The notes beneath the pieces are model-generated. The model was not told the origin of the DNA, ran no database searches, and saw only the letters and a list, made by a program, of their open reading frames with translations. DNA of 11,506 nt from Clostridia bacterium (GTDB lineage Bacteria; Bacillota_E; SLMV01; PUMD01), in contig PWUB01000074.1 of assembly GCA_003563755.1 (NCBI GenBank), forward strand, positions 1 to 11,506, in the 5' to 3' direction. Of this stretch, positions 7,019-11,506 are shown one piece after another (within the stretch, counting starts at the first letter, position 1; every line of letters begins with the position of its first letter). The translations under genes were made by a program, and so were the position numbers.

Positions 7019-7134
7019 GTGATGCTGAAAAGACGCGACGATATGGCCACCCTGCTTTCGTTCCTCCTGCTAGCCGATATCGGCGTCACTCCGATGAGAT
7101 AGCCACCCTGCTGCTCCTTACTCTGCTGAGCTGC
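7019..7134 (+). pseudogene. Frameshifted copy of the tiny leucine-rich protein gene
   Basis: From GTG 7019 or ATG 7022 the frame reads MLKRRDDMATLLSFLLLADI and stops at TAG 7100-7102 after 26 codons. Compared with the intact copy, one C is missing from GGCCGTC near 7084-7086. Restoring it gives RHSDEIATLLLLTLLSCG, the expected second half, but the frame then has no stop at the matching place. The RBS is also weaker (GGAGAAG instead of GGAGGAGG). This looks like a decaying duplicate; a functional 26-residue product or a sequencing indel remain possible. Confidence 0.65.
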
Positions 7135-7247
7135 GGCACACCTGCACGGGAGTCGCACACCCGCGGATCGTGCGGGGCCTTCAACCAGTTAGGTCACACA
7201 ATGCTGCCCGTGCACATATTATGTAGCAGACCCGAGGGCAGAGACCC

Positions 7248-7273
7248 CCAGGTAAAACGACCTGGAGGAGGTG
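7248..7273 (+). promoter_or_regulatory. Leader stem-loop abutting a perfect Shine-Dalgarno
   Basis: CCAGGT (7248-7253) pairs perfectly with ACCTGG (7260-7265) around AAAACG. The Shine-Dalgarno AGGAGGTG (7266-7273) starts at the next base, and GTG 7281 follows seven bases after it. The stem could control ribosome access. Upstream GGG (7236-7238) and CCC (7245-7247) may form a second short stem. I cannot assign it to a known riboswitch class. Confidence 0.55.
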
Positions 7274-7280
7274 ACACACC

Positions 7281-7412
7281 GTGCTGCTCGGAAGACGGGA
7301 CGATATCGGTACCCTGCTTCTGTTCCTCCTGCTCGCGGATGTCGGCCGTCGCCCGGATGACATTGGCACCCTGCTGCTCTTCATCCTGCTGAGCGGTGTC
7401 ATCCGCTGGTAA
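7281..7412 (+). CDS. Tiny leucine-rich membrane protein with internal duplication
   Basis: This 43-codon gene starts at GTG 7281 and ends at TAA 7410-7412. The protein is two copies of one unit: RRDDIGTLLLFLLLADVG followed by RRPDDIGTLLLFILLSGVI, then RW. Each unit has a charged RR-DD head and a hydrophobic stretch of about ten residues, suggesting two short membrane-embedded or membrane-surface helices. It has no signal cleavage site and no known catalytic motif. Evidence that it is real: a perfect AGGAGGTG seven bases upstream, a strong terminator 10 bases after the stop, and a diverged tandem copy. Short D-D-L-rich proteins of this look occur unannotated in other genomes by my recollection, but I cannot name a family. 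Function is unknown; membrane peptide toxin, transporter or kinase modulator, or sporulation membrane peptide are only possibilities. Confidence 0.75.
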   Translation: MLLGRRDDIGTLLLFLLLADVGRRPDDIGTLLLFILLSGVIRW

Positions 7413-7421
7413 GGGTCAACC

Positions 7422-7468
7422 GGGGACCGGGAGGGGAGGTCAGCCTCTCCTCCCGGTCCTCTCCTTCT
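7422..7468 (+). terminator. Strong intrinsic terminator after the tiny gene
   Basis: GACCGGGAGGGGAGG (7425-7439) pairs with CCTCTCCTCCCGGTC (7444-7458) over 15 bp with one G-U pair and a TCAG tetraloop. The stem can extend to 7422 and 7461. A T-rich stretch ending in CTTCTTT follows. This is the best rho-independent terminator in the window, and it backs transcription of the tiny gene as its own unit. Confidence 0.8.
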
Positions 7469-7469
7469 T

Positions 7470-7817
7470 TGACCGCTATCCTGGGATCCATGTCGGGCAA
7501 AAGGCTGGGTTATCTCGCTGCATCCCGTGTCATCGGAGGTGTGGATGCACACCGGGAGCGTCATGATGTGTGTGCATCCCACCACGATGCAAAGACTCCG
7601 CAGAACCCCCGTGTCGACCTCACTGTCGTGCATTTCGACTACCTCGCACCTGCTGGTAGTCCGCGAAACCGAAACGAGAACAGCCGTAGCCAGGATCCCC
7701 ATCGCTTGCGACAGCCCAGCCCAGGGCGAATGCCCTGCCCGGAGCACTCCAAACCATATAGATGAACTGTCATCCTGCGTGCATCAAAGCATCCCCAGTA
7801 GGCGTCCCCAAACTCTG
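7470..7817. other. Non-coding region with several stem-loops
   Basis: Open frames here on both strands lack ribosome sites and recognisable products. Instead there are inverted repeats: a long one at 7531-7589; GACTACC (7637-7643) with GGTAGTC (7655-7661); and CAGGGC-GAAT-GCCCTG (7722-7737). The region lies between the tiny gene's terminator and the MATE promoter. It could encode a structured RNA or be remnants of small repeats. Confidence 0.45.
7531..7589. repeat. Long imperfect inverted repeat (stem-loop)
   Basis: CATCG (7531-7535) pairs with CGATG (7585-7589), GGTG (7538-7541) with CACC (7580-7583) and GGATGCACAC (7543-7552) with GTGTGCATCC (7570-7579). That makes 19 base pairs, interrupted by a small internal loop and a one-base bulge, around a 17-base loop. 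No T run follows, so it is not a standard terminator. It may be a structured RNA, a palindromic repeat element or a protein-binding site. Confidence 0.65.
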
Positions 7818-7847
7818 TTGCGCCCTGGACGTCCGCTGTGTTATGCT
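7818..7847 (+). promoter_or_regulatory. Extended -10 promoter for the first MATE gene
   Basis: TGT followed by TATGCT (7839-7847) is a good extended -10 element, with a weak TTGCGC (7818-7823) 18 bases before the hexamer. Transcription would start near 7854, giving a leader of about 70 bases. Confidence 0.6.
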
Positions 7848-7865
7848 GGACGAAATTAAATTTAG

Positions 7866-7881
7866 TAACTCGAAATAGTTA
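7866..7881. promoter_or_regulatory. Candidate operator for the MarR regulator
   Basis: TAACT (7866-7870) and AGTTA (7877-7881) form a 16-base dyad in an unusually AT-rich stretch just downstream of the probable transcription start. MarR-family repressors commonly bind palindromes of this size at such positions, and a marR gene lies directly after this MATE gene. A second symmetric AT stretch, AAATTAAATTT, is at 7853-7863. Binding is inferred only. Confidence 0.4.
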
Positions 7882-7924
7882 AGTGTAAAATTTCTGATGT
7901 TACCCGGGAGAGAGGCTGGAACTG

Positions 7925-9445
7925 ATGGCGTCTGACGACGCAGGGACACCTCCGGCAGGCCAGGGAAGGGCCCGGCGGGATCTCACCACCATGGATTTGA
8001 AGAGCAGTGTGATCACGCTGGCGCTGCCCGCCGCCATGCGATTAGGCCTGCAGAGCCTCATCGAAATGGTGTCGCTGATGATCGTCGGCAGCCTGGGACC
8101 CGAGGCCATCGCCGCCGTAGGCATGGCCAAGAGGCTCGTCATGGTGGCTACTGCTGTTCTGCAGGCTCTCTCCGTGGGTGCCACGGCCACCGTTGCCCGA
8201 CTCATCGGGGCCGGAGACGATGAGGGCGCCGGGCGAGTGGTCAACCAGGTCGTCATCTTCGCCCTGGTCATAGGCACAGCCATCGCTGTCGTGGGCAATC
8301 TGGCCGCCACAGCCGTCATGCGCGGCATGATGGTCCTGCAGGAAGTCCCCGACCTGGAGGTCATACAGCAGGGTGCTGTCTACATCCGCATACTCTCGAG
8401 TTCCTACGTCGTCGGTGTGATGCTGTTCATGGCTAACGCCCTGTTCCAGGGCGCCGGGGACATGAAGACACCCCTGTATCTGATGACTTCAGTCAATGTG
8501 ATCAACGTTACCTGTGCTTACGTCCTGGTCCACGGAATCGGCCCCTTCCCCGCCATGGGCGTGGCAGGAGCGGGCCTGGCCGCCGCCCTGGCCAGGGGCG
8601 GCGGCGGTCTCGCAGCACTACTCATCCTGGCCTCGAACCGCGGCGTGGTCGGCATCGATCGGCGCAAGCTGTTCTCTATCGACTGGGAGCTTCTACGCGC
8701 GGTGGTGAACGTGGGGGTCCCGGCGGGCATCGAGAACTTCGTACGACAGGGTTCCCAGATCCTGTACACCATGGTCATCGCCGGACTGGGCACAGCCGCC
8801 ATGGCTGCCAACTCCATCGCGATGAGCATCCAGTCTCTATCTTTCATGCCCGGCTTCGGTTTCAGCCTCGCCGCCACCGCCCTGGTAGGACAGAACCTGG
8901 GAGCCGAGCAGCCCTCCCGGGCAGAAAAGGCAGGTTACATGTCTCTGCGCTACGCAATGGTCGTGGCCTTTCTCATGAGCGCAGTCTTCATCTTTGCTCC
9001 GCGGCTCATCACCCAGCTGTACACCGATGACCCGGAAGTGACCGACCTGGCGGTGACCTGCCTTCGCATCATCGCGGTGTCTCTGCCCTCACTCGCCATG
9101 GTGATGGTCTTCGCGGGTGGTCTTCGCGGGGCCGGGGACACCCGTTTCGTGATGTTCACCACCCTCCTCGGAAACTGGGGCATCCGGCTCGTGGGATCCT
9201 ACTTCCTCGGCCTGCGCCTCGGAATGGGGCTGGCCGGAGTGTGGATCGCCATGGCCGCCGACCAGATCGCCCGGGGGTTCGTTCTTCTATCGCGCTTCAG
9301 ACGCGGGAAATGGAAGAGCATCCAGCTCTTCGGCCCGCGGCAGCGGAGGGCGTCGGGCCCCAGGGTCCGTTTCCACTCCAAGCCCACGGGCCCATCCTCG
9401 CCTCCCGAAGGCGGCAGGGCGCCGGACCGAACCAACTCCGACTGA
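7925..9445 (+). CDS. MATE family efflux transporter with hydrophilic C-terminal tail
   Basis: The 506-residue integral membrane protein has about twelve hydrophobic segments in two related halves. The first starts LALPAAMRLGLQSLIEMV (33-50) and the second VGVPAGIENF (263-272). Family motifs include AVGMAKRLV near 64-72, ANALFQGAGDMKTP (170-183), FSLAATALVGQNLGA (313-327) and GGLRGAGDTR (398-407). MATE proteins export cationic drugs or metabolites using Na+ or H+ gradients. The last 45 or so residues after the final membrane segment are basic and rich in Pro, Ser and Gly, making the protein longer than the usual 440-460. The start is ATG 7925, after GGAGAGAGG (7907-7915). The marR gene downstream and a second MATE gene suggest a regulated efflux locus. 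The substrate cannot be told. Confidence 0.94.
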   Translation: MASDDAGTPPAGQGRARRDLTTMDLKSSVITLALPAAMRLGLQSLIEMVSLMIVGSLGPEAIAAVGMAKRLVMVATAVLQALSVGATATVARLIGAGDDEGAGRVVNQVVIFALVIGTAIAVVGNLAATAVMRGMMVLQEVPDLEVIQQGAVYIRILSSSYVVGVMLFMANALFQGAGDMKTPLYLMTSVNVINVTCAYVLVHGIGPFPAMGVAGAGLAAALARGGGGLAALLILASNRGVVGIDRRKLFSIDWELLRAVVNVGVPAGIENFVRQGSQILYTMVIAGLGTAAMAANSIAMSIQSLSFMPGFGFSLAATALVGQNLGAEQPSRAEKAGYMSLRYAMVVAFLMSAVFIFAPRLITQLYTDDPEVTDLAVTCLRIIAVSLPSLAMVMVFAGGLRGAGDTRFVMFTTLLGNWGIRLVGSYFLGLRLGMGLAGVWIAMAADQIARGFVLLSRFRRGKWKSIQLFGPRQRRASGPRVRFHSKPTGPSSPPEGGRAPDRTNSD

Positions 9446-9671
9446 TGAGCGACATATACCGGTCATCACCTGCTGTATCGACACTACGGACTCGTTGTTC
9501 CCCTTCCACCCTGGACGTCATGGCGAGGCTTGAGCGTGCACCTTCTCTCCCGCCTCCCTTAAGCCCTGGATTGAGCCCGGCGTATTACCCTCGTCCCCAA
9601 CATCACCGCCGCACGCACCCTGGTTTCCCCCTCCGTGACCTCCGATCCCTTTCTGGGATGCCGAGGCCCGA

Positions 9672-9691
9672 GGTCACTAACGGCAGTGACC
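9672..9691. promoter_or_regulatory. 20-base palindrome upstream of marR
   Basis: GGTCACT (9672-9678) and AGTGACC (9685-9691) form a perfect 7-bp dyad around AACGGC, about 28 bases before the candidate -35 element. It might be an operator or an RNA hairpin ending the MATE transcript; no T run follows. It does not resemble the dyad at 7866-7881. Confidence 0.4.
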
Positions 9692-9718
9692 ACCATGGAC
9701 TGTCGTGCGGCTCATCCC

Positions 9719-9747
9719 TTGACGCAGGAAGTAACATGCTAAACAAT
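9719..9747 (+). promoter_or_regulatory. Candidate promoter for marR and the second MATE gene
   Basis: TTGACG (9719-9724) is a near-consensus -35, and AACAAT (9742-9747) lies 17 bases later as a modest -10. The sequence from 9737 to 9765 is markedly AT-rich compared with its surroundings, which suits a promoter and a possible autoregulatory site. Confidence 0.5.
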
Positions 9748-9783
9748 ATTTATAAGAATAGTAGATAGGGAAGGGAAACTGTG

Positions 9784-10263
9784 ATGAGTCGAGAGGACAT
9801 CATATACACGCTGGATTACCTGTTTTCCGGGGTGGGACGACACCTGACGAACGTCAGACGCGCATTCCGCGAGTTTGACATCACGGGTCCCGAATACTAC
9901 CTCCTGCACCTGTTGGCGGTGCGGGGTCCGCTGAACATAACGCAGATAGCCCACGACCTGGCCCTAACCCAGGCCACCGCGTCGAACGTGGTGAACGCCG
10001 CCCGCCGCAGGGAACTCGTCAAAAAGTCGAAAGACCCACACGACGGCAGAGTCACCCGCGTCAGCCTCACCGACGACGGGGACAGCATCCTGGCCTATGT
10101 CAGGGAGAAGAGACTGGATCGGCTCGAGAGCGTCCTGGCAGCGCTGAGCATAGATGAGCTGGAGGAACTGGTGCGCATGTTCGTCAAAATGAAGGACACA
10201 ATGTCCGACGATAGAGCAGCTGATGATGGATTCGACCGTGGTTCATCCCGGGAGGGATCATAG
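9784..10263 (+). CDS. MarR family transcriptional regulator
   Basis: The 159-residue protein has the MarR winged-helix layout: N-terminal dimer helices (IIYTLDYLFSGVGRHL), a helix-turn-helix (LNITQIAHDLALTQATASNVV) followed by RRRELVKKSKDPHDGRVTRVSLT containing the wing D-x-R-V motif, and a C-terminal dimer helix (LDRLESVLAALSIDELEELV). Such proteins usually repress efflux genes until a ligand or oxidant releases them. No cysteine is seen, so direct thiol redox sensing is unlikely. It lies between two MATE genes, the second starting six bases after its stop, which strongly suggests control of this efflux locus and of itself. ATG 9784 is preferred to the adjacent in-frame GTG 9781 on spacing from AAGGGA (9771-9776). 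The C-terminal tail beyond about residue 140 is acidic and polar. Confidence 0.93.
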   Translation: MSREDIIYTLDYLFSGVGRHLTNVRRAFREFDITGPEYYLLHLLAVRGPLNITQIAHDLALTQATASNVVNAARRRELVKKSKDPHDGRVTRVSLTDDGDSILAYVREKRLDRLESVLAALSIDELEELVRMFVKMKDTMSDDRAADDGFDRGSSREGS

Positions 10264-10269
10264 CGCAGC

Positions 10270-11506
10270 ATGGCACTGCATCCGCGACCAGGAAGACCCA
10301 GGGGGCTGACGGACGGACCCATACTGCCGGCTCTGTTTCTTCTTTCGTGGCCAATAGTCCTCAGTAACCTCCTTCAGACCGCCTACAACATAGCCGATAC
10401 CTTCTGGCTGGGCAGACTGGGCGATCACGCGGTGGCAGCCATTTCGGTCAGTTTCCCCATCATTTTTCTCTTCATCTCCGTGGGTGCCGGCCTGACCATC
10501 GCCGGCACCGCGCTGGTCGCCCAGTACGTCGGCGCGGGGAGGGAGGCGGATGCTAACTTCATCGCTTCTCAGACCGTGGGCTTCGTCTTCGTCCTTGCCG
10601 TGGTCCTCAGCTTTTTGGGCTACAACCTGTCCGGGCACGTCGTCCGCCTCATGGGCCCGGAACCCGACGTCTTCGCCGACGCCGTGGTGTACCTCCGCAC
10701 CTGGTTCATAGGCATCCCGTTCATCTTCGGCTTCTTCATATTCCAGGCCCTCATCAGGGGCTACGGCGATACCGTGAACCCCATGAAGCTGATGGTGGCG
10801 TCCACGGTGCTCAACATCGTTCTGGATCCCATGTTCATCTTCGGGTGGGGCTTCTTCCCTGCCATGGGGGTACAGGGGGCTGCCGTCGCCACCGTGCTGT
10901 CGCGGGGACTGGCCTCGCTCGTGGGGCTGGTCATCCTGTTCTCCGGTTCCCTTGGTCTGAAGATCACTCCCCGGCACATGCTGCCCGATCTCGGCACGGT
11001 CCGACGGCTGGTGACTATCGGCGTACCGGCAGCTGCCGAGCAGTCGATGAAGGCCCTCGGGATGACCGCGATGACAGGCATCGTGGCCGGGTTCGGTACC
11101 CCCGCCCTGGCCGCTTACGGAGTGGGCAACCGGGTGGCTTCGGTGGTGTTTCTCCCGAGCCTCGGGCTGGCCGAGGCTACCACCACCATGGTGGGTCAGA
11201 ACCTGGGAGCCCGGAGGCAAGACCGCGCGGAGAGGACCACCTACCTGAGCTCCGCCATGGCCTTCGGCATCCTCACCGTTTTCGGAGCACTTGCGTTCTT
11301 CCTTTCCCGACCCATCGCGGCAGTCTTTCTCCCCCGCGACGAGGCGGCCCTCACCCTCGCCGCCCGCTACATCAGCATCATGTGTTTCTCCTACGGTTTC
11401 CTGGGAGTGATGAACGTGAAGAACGGGGCCTTCCGGGGAGCGGGACGAACGGTCACCGCCATGGTCTTCGCCATGATCTCGCTCCTTGCTCTACGGGTGC
11501 CCCTGG
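10270..11506 (+). CDS. Second MATE family transporter (partial, cut by window end)
   Basis: The open frame starts at ATG 10270 and runs off the window; 412 codons are visible. It begins MALHPRPGRPRGLTDGPIL and then shows a NorM/DinF-like first half: LSNLLQTAYNIADTFWLG, AISVSFPIIFLF, and ALIRGYGDTVNPMK. The second half has IGVPAAAEQSMKALG, TTMVGQNLGARR and FRGAGRTVTAM. It differs clearly from the first MATE gene, so the pair is not a recent duplication. It follows marR by six bases and is probably co-transcribed with it. GGAGGG (10251-10256) is 13 bases before the ATG, somewhat far for an RBS, but no better start is seen. Transport substrate is unknown. Confidence 0.94.
   Translation, partial: MALHPRPGRPRGLTDGPILPALFLLSWPIVLSNLLQTAYNIADTFWLGRLGDHAVAAISVSFPIIFLFISVGAGLTIAGTALVAQYVGAGREADANFIASQTVGFVFVLAVVLSFLGYNLSGHVVRLMGPEPDVFADAVVYLRTWFIGIPFIFGFFIFQALIRGYGDTVNPMKLMVASTVLNIVLDPMFIFGWGFFPAMGVQGAAVATVLSRGLASLVGLVILFSGSLGLKITPRHMLPDLGTVRRLVTIGVPAAAEQSMKALGMTAMTGIVAGFGTPALAAYGVGNRVASVVFLPSLGLAEATTTMVGQNLGARRQDRAERTTYLSSAMAFGILTVFGALAFFLSRPIAAVFLPRDEAALTLAARYISIMCFSYGFLGVMNVKNGAFRGAGRTVTAMVFAMISLLALRVPL

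Larger units (their letters stand above)
6971..7134 (+). repeat. Tandem repeat, copy 1 (262-bp period)
   Basis: This segment matches 7233-7396 with a constant offset of 262 bases over its leader, RBS region and first coding half. After a single-base deletion near 7085 the offset becomes 263. Shared blocks include CGAGGGCAGAG, GACCCTG-like coding stretches, CGACGATAT, TTCCTCCTGCT, ACCCTGCTGCTC and CTGCTGAGC. The resemblance covers non-coding leader as well as coding sequence, as expected from duplication of a whole gene with its leader. Confidence 0.8.
7233..7412 (+). repeat. Tandem repeat, copy 2 (intact)
   Basis: This is the downstream member of the 262-bp-period pair. It keeps the leader motif CGAGGGCAGAG, a perfect stem-loop, a full RBS and an open coding frame. 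The copies have diverged visibly but remain alignable through leader and gene, so the duplication is not very recent. Confidence 0.8.
9446..9783. other. Intergenic region between MATE gene and marR
   Basis: No convincing gene is seen. An open frame beginning at ATG 9445, overlapping the MATE stop, runs to 9768 but has no RBS and a low-complexity Pro/Ser/Arg product. The region contains a palindromic hairpin at 9672-9691, a candidate promoter near 9719-9747 and an AT-rich stretch (9737-9765) just before marR. No T-tailed terminator for the upstream gene was found. Confidence 0.45.

Noticed and set aside
7181..7747. 188-codon minus-strand frame across the tiny gene and hairpin region
   Set aside because: It has no RBS and runs antisense through the tiny gene and its terminator. 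Its hydrophobic piece AMGILATAVLVSVS is isolated.
7470..7924. tRNA or known riboswitch in the gene-free region
   Set aside because: No cloverleaf with a GGTTCGA-type arm and no recognisable riboswitch core was found; only simple hairpins are present.
9445..9768. Frame starting at the TGATG overlap with the first MATE gene
   Set aside because: The overlap looks like coupling, but there is no RBS, the product is Pro/Ser/Arg low complexity, and it runs over the marR promoter.
10258..11220. 320-codon open frame on the minus strand opposite the second MATE gene
   Set aside because: The product is low-complexity His/Glu/Gly-rich, while the plus strand encodes a clear MATE transporter that is open to the window end.

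Overview
The window reads as GC-rich bacterial chromosome with strong purine-rich Shine-Dalgarno sites and GC-biased third codon positions. The gene content points to an anaerobe that must cope with oxygen or nitric oxide: a flavin reductase-rubredoxin fusion next to a flavodiiron protein, a QueG-like iron-sulfur protein, and a SleB-type cell-wall hydrolase. This fits a moderately high-GC anaerobic Firmicute (Moorella-like) or a deep anaerobic actinobacterial lineage. The sequence alone does not decide between them. I see no rRNA, tRNA, IS element, CRISPR array or phage module, so it looks like ordinary chromosome rather than a mobile island.

Layout. Positions 19-2007 (+) hold the hrb-fprA pair: an NAD(P)H-linked electron donor and the flavodiiron O2/NO reductase it would feed. 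Two GC-rich hairpins lie between the two genes. Positions 2127-2811 (-) hold a QueG-like double [4Fe-4S] protein whose 5' end appears frameshifted at an A5 run. Divergent from it, with a very good promoter, is a secreted SleB-family hydrolase (3073-3609, +). Positions 3847-5784 (+) encode a UvrD-type helicase with an N-terminal domain that looks like a RelE/ParE toxin fold, with no evident antitoxin. Convergent to it is a DUF362 protein (5801-6646, -), preceded by a possible coupled 66-residue ORF (6648-6848, -).

Positions 6849-7924 form a 1.1-kb stretch without a conventional gene, and it is the most unusual part. It holds two tandem copies, exactly 262 bp apart, of a tiny leucine-rich membrane protein gene that is itself internally duplicated. 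The upstream copy is frameshifted; the downstream copy is intact (43 aa, perfect RBS, strong terminator). A stem-loop just before each RBS shows base changes that keep the pairing. Further downstream are a long imperfect stem-loop (7531-7589) and two smaller hairpins.

Positions 7925-11506 (+) hold a MATE transporter, a MarR regulator and a second MATE transporter cut by the window end. A small palindrome lies just downstream of the first MATE gene's probable extended -10 promoter. The simplest reading is a MarR-controlled drug/metabolite efflux locus.
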